Positions 34,248 through 43,155 of a stretch of 64,000 nucleotides of DNA are shown here, piece by piece; the first letter of the stretch is position 1, and each line of letters starts with the position of its first letter. The DNA is from Pasteurellaceae bacterium (GTDB lineage: Bacteria > Pseudomonadota > Gammaproteobacteria > Enterobacterales > Pasteurellaceae). The notes under the pieces are model-generated. The model made no database searches. It was not told the origin of the DNA and was given only the letters and a program-made list of their open reading frames with translations. Made by a program: the position numbers and the translations under genes. The stretch is from the NCBI GenBank assembly GCA_900756155.1, contig CAAEJV010000004.1:62001-126000 (forward strand), read 5' to 3'.

Positions 34248-34406
34248 CCCCACGATTTTAGAAGAAACGGAAGATTATTTCGGAATTTTCTCTTTTCTTA
34301 TTTGACGAAAGCCCAATTTATGATTAAAATTGCGGTCTATTTTTTATAACCCTTGTTGTGTTTTGAATATCAAAACAGTAAACCATTTTGATTTAGGTAG
34401 ATTACA

Positions 34407-34541
34407 ATGAAACGTACATTTCAACCTTCTGTATTAAAACGTAGCCGTACTCACGGTTTCCGTGCTCGTATGGCAACTAAAAACGGCCGTCAAGTTTTAG
34501 CTCGTCGTCGTGCTAAAGGTCGTAAGAGTTTATCTGCATAA
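34407..34541 (+). CDS. rpmH: 50S ribosomal protein L34
   Basis: A 44-residue protein, [18 protein letters not shown] to GRKSLSA, the highly conserved L34. First gene of rpmH-rnpA-yidD-yidC, the classical order found in most bacteria. Confidence 0.97.
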
Positions 34542-34553
34542 TCACCGTTTTTA

Positions 34554-34922
34554 GTGATTAAGCTAAACTTCTCTCGGGAGTTACGATTGCTAACTCCCAC
34601 TCAATTCAAAAATGTCTTCGAACAACCGTTTCGAGCAAGCACCCCTGAAATTACCATTCTCGCACGCAAAAATAATCTTGAGCATCCACGCTTAGGTTTA
34701 ACTGTGGCTAAAAAACATCTTAAACGAGCACATGATCGTAATCGTATTAAACGTTTAGTTCGTGAAAGTTTTCGTTTATCTCAACATAATTTGCCTTCTT
34801 GTGACTTTGTCTTTGTGGCGAAACGTGGCATTGGTCAGCTTGATAATAAAACGTTTTTACAAACTTTGGATAAATTATGGGCACGTCACATTCGTTTGGC
34901 ACAAAAATCCTCATCGCTTTAA
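34554..34922 (+). CDS. rnpA: RnpA, protein subunit of RNase P
   Basis: A 122-residue basic protein that binds RNase P RNA and the 5' leader of pre-tRNA. The signature RNRIKRLVRESFR is present and the start is a GTG at 34554, which fits the family N terminus (KLNFSRELRLLTP). It begins 12 bases after rpmH and overlaps yidD by 46 bases. Confidence 0.95.
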   Translation: MIKLNFSRELRLLTPTQFKNVFEQPFRASTPEITILARKNNLEHPRLGLTVAKKHLKRAHDRNRIKRLVRESFRLSQHNLPSCDFVFVAKRGIGQLDNKTFLQTLDKLWARHIRLAQKSSSL

Positions 34923-35140
34923 TTAAGTTTTATCAAGTAGCGATTAGCCCTTTAATCGGGCCCCGTTGTCGTTTTGTGCCAACCTGTTCTTGCTATGGTA
35001 TTGAGGCGTTAAAAACACATGGATTGTTAAAAGGTAGTTGGCTTACGCTAAAACGTGTATTAAAATGTCACCCCTTAAGCGCCGGTGGATTCGATCCTGT
35101 TCCGCCGAAAAAGATTAATAATAACGATGAGAAAAAATAA
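34877..35140 (+). CDS. yidD: YidD, membrane protein insertion efficiency factor
   Basis: An 87-residue protein with an amphipathic membrane-associating N terminus and the cysteine-containing core RCRFVPTCSCYGIEALKTHG plus GGFDPVPPK. It aids YidC-dependent insertion. The gene overlaps rnpA at its start and its stop overlaps the yidC ATG by one base, so the three are translationally coupled. Confidence 0.93.
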   Translation: MGTSHSFGTKILIALIKFYQVAISPLIGPRCRFVPTCSCYGIEALKTHGLLKGSWLTLKRVLKCHPLSAGGFDPVPPKKINNNDEKK

Positions 35141-36768
35141 TGGACTCAAGACGTAGCCTATTAGTGCTTGCACTACTCTTTATTTCTTTCCTTGTTTATC
35201 AGCAATGGCAACTTGATAAAAATCCACCGGTTCAACAACAGACCACGGAACAAACAACAACCGCCTCTTCTGATGTACCGGCAAGTTCTTCTTCATCTGC
35301 CGAAGTAGTGGCAGACTCACAAACCAAAGGTCAAATTATCACATTAGAAAATGATGTACTCCGTTTGAAAGTGGATACATTAGGTGGTGATGTAATCAGT
35401 TCTGAACTATTAAAATATGATGCAGAATTAGGTTCAAAAGAACCTTTCGTCTTGTTAAAAGATACAAACGAGCATGTTTACATTGCACAAAGCGGTTTAA
35501 TTGGTAAAAACGGGATCGATACAAAAGCAGGTCGCGCGCAATATCAAGTTACTGGCGACAATTTCAAATTAGCAGAAGGTCAAAATGAACTTTCAGTGCC
35601 ATTAACATTTGAAAAAGATGGTGTGACTTATCGTAAAATCTTTGTGTTAAAACGTGATAGTTACGATGTAGGTGTTAACTTTGAAATTGTGAACCAAAGT
35701 GGTAGTACAATTGAAGTTGAACCTTACGGCCAATTAAAGCATACATTAGTTGAAAGCAGCGGTAACGTGGCAATGCCTACTTATACCGGTGGTGCGTATT
35801 CGTCTTCTGAAACAAATTACAAAAAATACAGCTTCAGCGATATGAAAGACAAAAATCTTTCTATCGATACCAAAGCAGGTTGGGTTGCTATTTTACAACA
35901 CTATTTCGTATCAGCTTGGATCCCAAATCAAGATGTAAATAACCAACTTTATAGTATTACAGACAGCAAAAATAACGTTGCGTCTATTGGTTATCGTGGT
36001 CCAGTGGTATCTGTTCCAGCGGGTGCAACAGAAACAATTACCAGCTCATTATGGACAGGTCCAAAATTACAAAACAAAATGGCTGAAGTGGCTAACCACT
36101 TAGACTTGACTGTAGATTACGGTTGGGCATGGTTTATCGCGAAACCATTATTCTGGTTATTAACTTTCATTCAAAGTATTGTATCTAACTGGGGTGTGGC
36201 AATTATTTGTGTCACCTTAGTGGTGAAAGCGATTTTATATCCGCTTACAAAAGCACAATACACTTCTATGGCGAAAATGCGTATGTTGCAACCGAAAATG
36301 CAAGAAATGCGCGAACGTTTTGGTGATGATCGCCAGCGTATGAGCCAAGAAATGATGAAACTTTACAAAGAAGAAAAAGTAAATCCACTTGGCGGTTGCT
36401 TACCATTAATCCTTCAAATGCCAATTTTCATCGCATTATACTGGACGTTTATGGAAGCTGTTGAACTTCGCCATGCGCCATTCTTTGGTTGGATTCAAGA
36501 TTTATCGGCACAAGACCCTTACTACATTCTCCCAATCTTAATGGGCGGGTCAATGTTCTTGTTACAAAAAATGTCACCGACACCAGTTGCAGATCCAATG
36601 CAACAAAAAGTGATGAACTTCATGCCGTTGATCTTCATGTTCTTCTTCCTCTGGTTCCCGGCAGGTCTAGTACTTTACTGGTTAGTGTCTAACTTAATCA
36701 CTATCGTACAGCAACAAATGATCTACCGTGGTTTAGAGAAAAAAGGGTTACATACCCGTAAAAAATAA
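35140..36768 (+). CDS. yidC: YidC, membrane protein insertase
   Basis: A 542-residue Oxa1-family insertase. An N-terminal anchor (about residues 5-20) precedes the large periplasmic beta-sandwich domain (about 60-340), then five membrane helices carry the insertase core, including FPAGLVLYWLVSNL near the end. It works with SecYEG and alone. A terminator follows directly. Confidence 0.96.
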   Translation: MDSRRSLLVLALLFISFLVYQQWQLDKNPPVQQQTTEQTTTASSDVPASSSSSAEVVADSQTKGQIITLENDVLRLKVDTLGGDVISSELLKYDAELGSKEPFVLLKDTNEHVYIAQSGLIGKNGIDTKAGRAQYQVTGDNFKLAEGQNELSVPLTFEKDGVTYRKIFVLKRDSYDVGVNFEIVNQSGSTIEVEPYGQLKHTLVESSGNVAMPTYTGGAYSSSETNYKKYSFSDMKDKNLSIDTKAGWVAILQHYFVSAWIPNQDVNNQLYSITDSKNNVASIGYRGPVVSVPAGATETITSSLWTGPKLQNKMAEVANHLDLTVDYGWAWFIAKPLFWLLTFIQSIVSNWGVAIICVTLVVKAILYPLTKAQYTSMAKMRMLQPKMQEMRERFGDDRQRMSQEMMKLYKEEKVNPLGGCLPLILQMPIFIALYWTFMEAVELRHAPFFGWIQDLSAQDPYYILPILMGGSMFLLQKMSPTPVADPMQQKVMNFMPLIFMFFFLWFPAGLVLYWLVSNLITIVQQQMIYRGLEKKGLHTRKK

Positions 36769-36773
36769 TCACT

Positions 36774-36798
36774 AACCGCACCTTTGGGTGCGGTTTTT
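36774..36798 (+). terminator. Terminator of the rpmH-yidC operon
   Basis: 9-bp stem AACCGCACC / GGTGCGGTT with a TTTG loop and a T tract, 5 bases after the yidC stop. The stem resembles a diverged uptake signal. Confidence 0.85.
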
Positions 36799-36808
36799 AC
36801 ATATATTT

Positions 36809-37387
36809 ATGATGTTCAATACAAGACTAAAAGTCATTTCGTTATTTATTTTAATTGGGTTAATTATATATCCTATGTTTTCGGATAAGACCCTACTTCC
36901 TGGTGCACGTCTTGATGTTTATGTATCCCTTGTATTAAGCATTCTTCTTTTTTTTGTCGTGATTTATTGGGAAGTGGAAAATGTCCTTTTACAAAGGAAG
37001 GCAAAGCCTAAAAGAGCTTCCAATAAAAAGAAACCCAAAGAAAATATTTTTTATCACATACTCATGAAAGTATTAGGGTACATTATTATGTGTAGTGGTT
37101 TTTTTTGTTGCTTTTTCTTACTTTCAAACACTTTCTTAACTTTCTATGTTTCCATTTGGGGACAAGAAGAAAACTATATAGCCGAGGTTACTTATAAGCG
37201 TAAAAACAAATCGGTATATAGTATTAATATTTCATCCAATCAATATGGAAATGAACGATTCACTTCTAAAAAGGTTTATAATTCGGTAGAGAATGGGCAA
37301 ATACTCCAAATTTATAAAAAAAGAACGAGCTCGCTCTCCTATATTGATGCATCTGAAGTAATGAAACTTAATGCTCTTTCCAATTAA
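36809..37387 (+). CDS. Orphan small membrane protein between yidC and mnmE
   Basis: A 192-residue protein I do not recognise. Predicted helices lie at about residues 8-24, 39-57 and 87-117 (the last long, possibly two, with a Cys/Phe-rich stretch), separated by a Lys-rich cytoplasmic loop (RKAKPKRASNKKKPKE). The C-terminal 75 residues are polar, contain a beta-rich segment (YIAEVTYKRKNKSVYSI) and probably lie outside the membrane. ATG at 36809 or 36812; the frame runs upstream into the yidC terminator, which argues against an earlier start. There is no clear ribosome binding site, no uptake signal inside, and codon use is more AT-rich than its neighbours. It interrupts the conserved yidC-mnmE pairing, suggesting insertion. 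Confidence 0.6.
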   Translation: MMFNTRLKVISLFILIGLIIYPMFSDKTLLPGARLDVYVSLVLSILLFFVVIYWEVENVLLQRKAKPKRASNKKKPKENIFYHILMKVLGYIIMCSGFFCCFFLLSNTFLTFYVSIWGQEENYIAEVTYKRKNKSVYSINISSNQYGNERFTSKKVYNSVENGQILQIYKKRTSSLSYIDASEVMKLNALSN

Positions 37388-37402
37388 TTTTTCCTCAAGA
37401 TA

Positions 37403-37425
37403 ACCGCAATATTAGAGCGGTCAAT
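37403..37425 (+). terminator. Weak terminator-like hairpin before mnmE
   Basis: ACCGC / GCGGT stem with a 9-base loop and a short following T run. It would separate the orphan gene from mnmE. Confidence 0.4.
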
Positions 37426-37440
37426 TTTTAGTGAGTTTTT

Positions 37441-38799
37441 ATGAAAGAAACAATCGTCGCACAAGCGACAGCGCCAGGACGTGGCGGTATTGGTATTTTG
37501 CGTGTATCCGGCCCGAAAGCGGTTGAAGTTGCACAAGCGGTACTAGGTAAATGTCCTAAACCAAGAATGGCAGATTATTTACCTTTTAAAGATGCTGATG
37601 GCACAGTATTAGATCAAGGCATTGCGCTTTATTTTAAATCACCGAATTCCTTTACCGGTGAAGATGTATTGGAATTGCAAGGTCATGGTGGACAAGTGGT
37701 ATTAGATTTGTTGCTAAAACGAATCTTACAACTTGATGGCGTTCGTCTTGCACGTCCAGGTGAATTTTCTGAACAGGCTTTTTTAAACGATAAATTAGAT
37801 TTAGCTCAAGCTGAAGCCATTGCCGATTTAATTGATGCGACTTCGGAGCAAGCCGCTCGTTCTGCATTAAAATCGCTACAAGGTGAATTTTCCAATAAAG
37901 TGAATCAGTTAGTGGATTCCGTGATTTATCTTCGTACTTATGTGGAAGCGTCGATTGATTTCCCCGATGAAGAAATTGACTTTTTGGCAGACGGTAAAAT
38001 CGAAGCAAAATTACGAGAAATTATTGATCAACTTGATTTAGTCCGTAGCGAAGCAAAACAAGGCTCGATTTTACGTGAAGGGATGAAGGTGGTGATTGCC
38101 GGTCGTCCAAATGCAGGTAAATCAAGTTTACTGAATGCTTTAGCGGGCAGAGAAGCAGCCATTGTGACAGATATTGCAGGAACCACTCGTGATGTGTTGC
38201 GTGAGCATATTCATATTGATGGCATGCCTTTACATATTATTGATACCGCAGGGCTTCGTGAAGCGACAGATGAAGTTGAACGTATCGGGATCTCGCGTGC
38301 CTGGACGGAGATTGAGCAAGCCGATCGTATTATCTTAATGTTAGACAGTAGCGATCCTGATAGCCAAAATATTGAAAAAGTGCGGTCAGAATTTTTATCA
38401 AAATTGCCAAATAATATGCCAGTGACTATTGTTCGCAATAAAGTAGATTTAAGCGGCGAGGCAGTTGGGCTAAAAGAAGAAAATGGAACAACGACCGTTT
38501 GTTTATCCGCCCAAACTCATCAAGGCGTAGATTTGTTGCGTGAGCATTTAAAACAGGCGATGGGTTTCCAAACAGGGATGGAAGGTGGTTTCTTGGCTCG
38601 TCGTCGTCATCTTGATGCCTTAGAAAAAGCGGCTGAACATTTACAAATTGGGTTAGTCCAATTAACCGAGTTTCATGCGGGTGAATTACTGGCGGAAGAA
38701 CTTCGTTTAGTGCAAGCTAACCTGAGTGAAATTACGGGGCAATTTACCTCGGATGATTTGCTCGGCAATATTTTCAGTTCTTTCTGTATTGGAAAATAA
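37441..38799 (+). CDS. mnmE: MnmE (TrmE), tRNA uridine-34 modification GTPase
   Basis: A 452-residue GTPase that with MnmG makes cmnm5U34 in tRNAs. The N-terminal tetrahydrofolate-binding domain is followed by an embedded G domain with G1 GRPNAGKSS, G3 DTAGLRE and G4 NKVD, and the C terminus ends in the catalytic-cysteine motif CIGK. An uptake signal lies inside the G domain (38378). Confidence 0.96.
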   Translation: MKETIVAQATAPGRGGIGILRVSGPKAVEVAQAVLGKCPKPRMADYLPFKDADGTVLDQGIALYFKSPNSFTGEDVLELQGHGGQVVLDLLLKRILQLDGVRLARPGEFSEQAFLNDKLDLAQAEAIADLIDATSEQAARSALKSLQGEFSNKVNQLVDSVIYLRTYVEASIDFPDEEIDFLADGKIEAKLREIIDQLDLVRSEAKQGSILREGMKVVIAGRPNAGKSSLLNALAGREAAIVTDIAGTTRDVLREHIHIDGMPLHIIDTAGLREATDEVERIGISRAWTEIEQADRIILMLDSSDPDSQNIEKVRSEFLSKLPNNMPVTIVRNKVDLSGEAVGLKEENGTTTVCLSAQTHQGVDLLREHLKQAMGFQTGMEGGFLARRRHLDALEKAAEHLQIGLVQLTEFHAGELLAEELRLVQANLSEITGQFTSDDLLGNIFSSFCIGK

Positions 38800-38808
38800 C
38801 TGTAGTTT

Positions 38809-39365
38809 ATGACTTTTCATATGTTGTGGGTCATTGCTCTTGGTCTTTCGATGGATGCCTTTGCAGTTTCCATCTCTAAAGGCTTAGCAATGCGTGCTTT
38901 TGATGGAAACAAGCATTGGCTATTGCATGCTGCTTTGGATTATTCCAAGGCATCATGCCTGCGATAGGCTATGTTGTCGGACTGCAATTTAGTCAGATGA
39001 TTCAAAATTGGGATCATTGGATTGCCTTTGTTTTGCTTGCTCTCATCAGTGTGAATATGATTCGAGAAGGACTTAGCTCGGATGATGAACCCGCTCCCTC
39101 ATTGATTAGTTTAAAACACTTGCTAACACTTGGTGTGGCAACGAGTATTGATGCATTAGCCGTCGGTATCTCTTTTGCTTTTCTTTCCGTGGACATTTTA
39201 TTGGCTGTCTTCATCATAGGTTTAACAACCTTTGTCATCTCTTTTATTGGAGTAAAGAGCGGTCATTTTTTAGGGAAAAAATTCAAAAGCAAAGCAGAGA
39301 TTTTTGGCGGTTTAGTGTTATTAGTCATAGCTGTGAAAATCCTACACGAACATGGTGTTTTTTAA
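38809..39365 (+). pseudogene. mntP: mntP, manganese exporter, interrupted by a frameshift
   Basis: Coding for MntP (YebN), a six-helix Mn(II) efflux pump of about 185 residues. From ATG 38809 the frame reads MTFHMLWVIALGLSMDAFAV and continues in register to AMRAFD near 38904, then leaves the family sequence and stops at TAG after CLR. The family sequence resumes in another frame from about 38907 (KQALAIACCFGLFQGIMPAI) and runs to 39365. Adding one base between 38904 and 38905 would restore GATTGG and the full protein. Conserved aspartates (SMDAFAV, SIDALAV) are intact. It is either a real null allele or a sequencing error; there is no long homopolymer at the site. Confidence 0.85.
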
Positions 39366-39388
39366 GTGCGAATTTTCGCCTTTTAGAT

Positions 39389-39394
39389 TATAAT
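39389..39394 (+). promoter_or_regulatory. Predicted -10 of ppiD
   Basis: TATAAT 39 bases before the ppiD ATG, without a good -35. A short GCGAA/TTCGC hairpin at about 39368-39379 may end the mntP transcript. Confidence 0.35.
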
Positions 39395-39432
39395 CTTACG
39401 AACTTTGTCTTTTTTAAAAGGGTAATAATTGA

Positions 39433-41310
39433 ATGTTAATTGAAAAAATGCATGGCGTCGCCCATAGCTTTATCGGGAAAGCGATCTTTGCTTTACTTCC
39501 AGTTTCATTTTTAATCGGTGGGATGTCAGGCTATTTGTATGGTGGCAACGAGAGTTTTGCTGCAAAAGTAAATGGCGAAACTATCTCTCAACAAGATTTT
39601 TTAAATCGTTACAACCAAGAGTTTGAAGCGCGAGCACAACAAGAAGGCGAGAGTTTCTTAGCGAAAACCGACTCAGTGGAATTTGTGACCGCACTTCGTC
39701 AAAATTTAATTCAACGCTTAGTGGATCAAGAATTAATCCGTCAATATGCGAAAGAATTAAAATTAGGTGTAAGTGACGACATGATCAAACGTGCAATTGT
39801 AAGCGATCCTAACTTACAATCTAACGGTAAATTTGATAACGCTCGTTATCAACAATTATTGACTCAAAATGGTTTAACGTCTGATACTTATGCGGCTATT
39901 TTACGTAATGCATTAACACTTGAACAAATGCAAAACGGTTTGGCTGATAGTGAATTTGTTGTTCCAGCTCAAGTAAAAGATAGTGCACAAACCTTTTTCC
40001 AAAAACGTATCGCTCGTCTTGCAACCCTTCCATTAGCCGATGAAGTGGCAAAACAAAAGGTGACAGAAGAAGAAATTAAAGCGTATTACGATGCGAATGC
40101 GAAATCACTTGTTCAACCAGAACAAGCGAAAGTGCAATATATTCGCGTTTCAGCGAATGAATTAGGTAAATTACAACCAGTAACTGAAACACAAATTGCA
40201 CAATATTATCAAGAAAATAAAGCGCAATTCATTAGCCAAAAATTAGCACACATCCAATTAGCCACTGAGAAAGAAGCGGATGCGGTTTATCAAGAACTGC
40301 AAAAAGGCGCTGATTTTGCTGAGTTAGCAAAAGCGAAATCTGTGGATAAACTTTCTGGTGCACAAGGCGGTGAATTAGGTTGGGTAAAAGACAACGAATT
40401 ACCGAAAAACTTTGAAGATGCAGCATTATTATTAAATGTTGGTCAATATAGCACACCAGTTAATGTGGATGGGGCTTACCATATTATTTTAGTGCAAGAT
40501 CGTAAAGAACGTACTTTAGACGAAGTAAAAGAGCAAATCGCGGATATCGTACGTAAAAACTTAGCAGGAAGTCGTTTCCAAGCGGTAGAAAAAGCGGTTC
40601 GTGCAAAAGCAGCAGAAAGCAGTGATTCTTTAGCTGCGGTAGCAGAAGCAGCAGGCGTGAAAGTGGAAGAAACAGATTATTTCGGTAAAAATAATGTCCC
40701 TGCGGTATTAAATTTCCCAAATGTGACTTCTGCCATTTTTGAATCAGATATTGCAAACGGTAGCGCAAATTCTGAGCCATTAACGGTTGGTGAAAATGAA
40801 TTTGTTGTGGTGCGTGTCGTGGATCATAAAGCTGAAGGTTTACAAAGCCTTGATGAAGCGAAAGCAACGATTGAGCAATTCTTAAAACGTGAAAAAGCCG
40901 ATAAAGTATTGGCTGAAAAAGCAGAGCAAGCGGTTAAAGCGCTATCTGCCGATCCAACCAAATTACCTGCAGGTATTAGTTTTGGTGAGCCACAAACCTT
41001 TACGTTAGTGGATAATAAAGATCCTGTGCTTTATGAAGGTGTATTTGCCATTGCAAAACCACAAGATGGCAAAGCGGCTTATCAAGTTGCTCGTAACAGC
41101 AAAGGTGATGTGGTTGTGGTTGCCCTTGAACGTGTAGAAGAACCTACTTTAAGTGAACAAGAATTAGCGAAATTTAGCACTCAACTTGTTCGTGCGCGTC
41201 AAGGTGAATTGCAAGGACAGTTAATGCAAGCATTGCGTGAAAAAGCACAAATCGAGATTAATACCAGCTTTATTAATCAAGATGATTCAGAAGAAGGTGC
41301 GGCTCACTAA
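39433..41310 (+). CDS. ppiD: PpiD, membrane-anchored periplasmic folding factor
   Basis: A 625-residue chaperone at the SecYEG exit. One N-terminal membrane anchor (about residues 15-36), a SurA-like N domain (about 40-200), a central parvulin domain (about 265-360; QGGELGWVKDNELPKNFEDA region) and a C-terminal SurA-like part. The parvulin domain of PpiD is generally inactive as an isomerase. An uptake signal lies at 39688. A terminator formed from two uptake signals follows. Confidence 0.93.
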   Translation: MLIEKMHGVAHSFIGKAIFALLPVSFLIGGMSGYLYGGNESFAAKVNGETISQQDFLNRYNQEFEARAQQEGESFLAKTDSVEFVTALRQNLIQRLVDQELIRQYAKELKLGVSDDMIKRAIVSDPNLQSNGKFDNARYQQLLTQNGLTSDTYAAILRNALTLEQMQNGLADSEFVVPAQVKDSAQTFFQKRIARLATLPLADEVAKQKVTEEEIKAYYDANAKSLVQPEQAKVQYIRVSANELGKLQPVTETQIAQYYQENKAQFISQKLAHIQLATEKEADAVYQELQKGADFAELAKAKSVDKLSGAQGGELGWVKDNELPKNFEDAALLLNVGQYSTPVNVDGAYHIILVQDRKERTLDEVKEQIADIVRKNLAGSRFQAVEKAVRAKAAESSDSLAAVAEAAGVKVEETDYFGKNNVPAVLNFPNVTSAIFESDIANGSANSEPLTVGENEFVVVRVVDHKAEGLQSLDEAKATIEQFLKREKADKVLAEKAEQAVKALSADPTKLPAGISFGEPQTFTLVDNKDPVLYEGVFAIAKPQDGKAAYQVARNSKGDVVVVALERVEEPTLSEQELAKFSTQLVRARQGELQGQLMQALREKAQIEINTSFINQDDSEEGAAH

Positions 41311-41358
41311 GCCGATTGAAATGTCATTTATCATCAATTTCTGATGGAAAATAAAAGC

Positions 41359-41389
41359 AAAGTGCGGTAAATTTTGACCGCACTTTTTT
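41359..41389 (+). terminator. Terminator of ppiD built from inverted uptake signals
   Basis: 10-bp stem AAAGTGCGGT / ACCGCACTTT (41359-41368 and 41377-41386) with an 8-base loop and a T tract. Both arms are exact uptake signals, the classic Haemophilus dual-use arrangement. Confidence 0.9.
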
Positions 41390-41410
41390 ATATAAAATAA
41401 GGAGAAGACT

Positions 41411-41761
41411 ATGGCTCAAGAAACCATTTTCAGCAAAATTATTCGTAAAGAAATTCCGGCCAATATTGTTTATCAAGATGAATTAGTAACCGCATTCCGC
41501 GATATTTCACCGCAAGCGAAAACCCATATTTTGATTATCCCAAATAAAGTGATTCCAACGGTTAATGATGTGACGGAACAAGATGAAGTTACTTTGGGTC
41601 GCTTATTTACTGTCGCGGCTAAAATTGCTAAAGAAGAAGGCATTGCCGAAGACGGTTACCGTTTAATTGTGAACTGTAATAAACATGGTGGACAAGAAGT
41701 ATTCCATATTCATATGCATCTTGTTGGTGGTGAACCTTTAGGTAGAATGTTGGCGAAATAA
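41411..41761 (+). CDS. hinT: HinT, histidine-triad nucleotide hydrolase
   Basis: A 116-residue HIT protein hydrolysing purine nucleoside phosphoramidates. The triad is visible as HIHMHLVGG near the C terminus. ATG preceded by AAGGAGAAG. It leads a run of four overlapping or abutting genes (hinT, ycfL-like, nagZ, rlmC); its stop overlaps the next ATG by one base. Confidence 0.94.
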   Translation: MAQETIFSKIIRKEIPANIVYQDELVTAFRDISPQAKTHILIIPNKVIPTVNDVTEQDEVTLGRLFTVAAKIAKEEGIAEDGYRLIVNCNKHGGQEVFHIHMHLVGGEPLGRMLAK

Positions 41762-42108
41762 TGAAAAAGATCCTAATTACAGCAACGGTATTATTTTTAA
41801 CGGCTTGTTCATCTGCACCAAATATTGTAGGAACCAATAAGCCAATTTTAAATATGGCGGCAAATTTAGCACCGGCTTTAGATGTTGATTTGTCTGATAA
41901 TACCGCAGCCTTAAAAAATAAAACTACGCAACAACTCAATGTGCTTTACCATCTTTATTGGTATAACACACAAGGTGTAACGCAAGTTTGGCCTAATCAG
42001 CAAGAAAGCCAATCAGGCAATATTTTATTGCAACCACAAGAAAAGAAAGTGTTTGAGATACTAAAACCAAGCACAGAAAGTAGCAATTATCGTCTTTACT
42101 TACAATAG
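41761..42108 (+). CDS. YcfL-like lipoprotein
   Basis: A 115-residue predicted lipoprotein; the signal peptide ends in the lipobox LTAC at residues 13-16, with Ser at +2 (outer-membrane sorting). The body contains QLNVLYHLYWYNTQGVTQVW and resembles the YcfL family that accompanies hinT in enterobacteria. Its function is not known; the gene sits between hinT and nagZ, as YcfL does in E. coli. Confidence 0.8.
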   Translation: MKKILITATVLFLTACSSAPNIVGTNKPILNMAANLAPALDVDLSDNTAALKNKTTQQLNVLYHLYWYNTQGVTQVWPNQQESQSGNILLQPQEKKVFEILKPSTESSNYRLYLQ

Positions 42109-42111
42109 TTT

Positions 42112-43155
42112 ATGTCCACATTATTAATTGACCTTGAAGGTCATGAGCTCAAACAAGAAGAAGTTGAATTACTGGAACATCCTTTAGTTGCTGGTTTGAT
42201 TTTATTTACCCGCAATTTTTATGATCGTCAGCAAGTTCAAGCGCTAATTAAATCCATTCGTCAACGAGTGAAAAAGCCTTTATTGGTCACAGTCGATCAA
42301 GAAGGTGGGAGAGTGCAACGTTTCCGTGAAGGTTTCACTCAGCTCCCTGCGATGCAGGCTTTTGCGGCATTAGTTGAGGACTCAGCTCAGCAACAGCAAA
42401 TAGCAAAAGAAGCGGGTTGGCAAATGGCGGCTGAAATGGTGGCGCTAGATATTGATTTGAGTTTTGCTCCGGTGTTGGATTTAGGTCACGAATGTCGTGC
42501 GATTGGTGATCGTAGTTTTGGCTGTGATGTAAAAAGTGCGGTCAATTTAGCAGCAGCTTTTATTGATGGTATGCACCAGGCGGGCATGGCAACAACAGGA
42601 AAACACTTCCCGGGACACGGCCATGTTTTAGCTGATTCTCATCTTGAAACCCCTTATGATGAGCGCGCAAAAGAAGTGATTTTTAATCATGATATTTTGC
42701 CATTCCAGCAATTAATTCAACAGAGTAAGCTTGATGCGATTATGCCGGCTCACGTCATTTATACACAATGTGATAGCCAGCCAGCAAGCGGTTCGAGTTA
42801 TTGGTTAAAAGAGATTTTGCGTAAACAGTTGGGATTTGAAGGGGCGATTTTCTCTGATGATTTAGGCATGAAAGGCGCAGGCTTTATGGGCGATTTTGTG
42901 GCTCGCAGTGAAAAAGCCTTGAAGGCTGGTTGTGACTTATTATTGCTTTGTAATGAACGTGAAGGTGTTATTCAAGTGCTTGATAATCTGAAGTTAGAGG
43001 AAACACCAGAGCATTTCGCAGCACGCCAAGCTCGCTTGAAATCGCTCTTTAAACAAAAATCCTTTGATTGGTCAGAACTCACAAAAACTTCGCGTTGGAT
43101 TGAAAATCATCAAAAACTGACCGCACTTCAACAAGAGTGGCTTGCTTCTAAATGA
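42112..43155 (+). CDS. nagZ: NagZ, beta-N-acetylhexosaminidase of peptidoglycan recycling
   Basis: A 347-residue cytoplasmic family 3 glycosidase that removes GlcNAc from anhydromuropeptides. The family signature KHFPGHGHVLADSH with the catalytic His and the nucleophile Asp in FSDDLGMKGAG are present. It overlaps rlmC by 4 bases. It adds an internal GlcNAc source to the NagA/NagB pathway encoded 13 kb upstream. Uptake signals at 42534 and 43120. Confidence 0.95.
   Translation: MSTLLIDLEGHELKQEEVELLEHPLVAGLILFTRNFYDRQQVQALIKSIRQRVKKPLLVTVDQEGGRVQRFREGFTQLPAMQAFAALVEDSAQQQQIAKEAGWQMAAEMVALDIDLSFAPVLDLGHECRAIGDRSFGCDVKSAVNLAAAFIDGMHQAGMATTGKHFPGHGHVLADSHLETPYDERAKEVIFNHDILPFQQLIQQSKLDAIMPAHVIYTQCDSQPASGSSYWLKEILRKQLGFEGAIFSDDLGMKGAGFMGDFVARSEKALKAGCDLLLLCNEREGVIQVLDNLKLEETPEHFAARQARLKSLFKQKSFDWSELTKTSRWIENHQKLTALQQEWLASK

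Noticed and set aside
34088..34406. Replication origin at the dnaA-rpmH gap
   Set aside because: No TTATNCACA cluster and no AT-rich 13-mer repeats; gene order alone is not enough in Pasteurellaceae.
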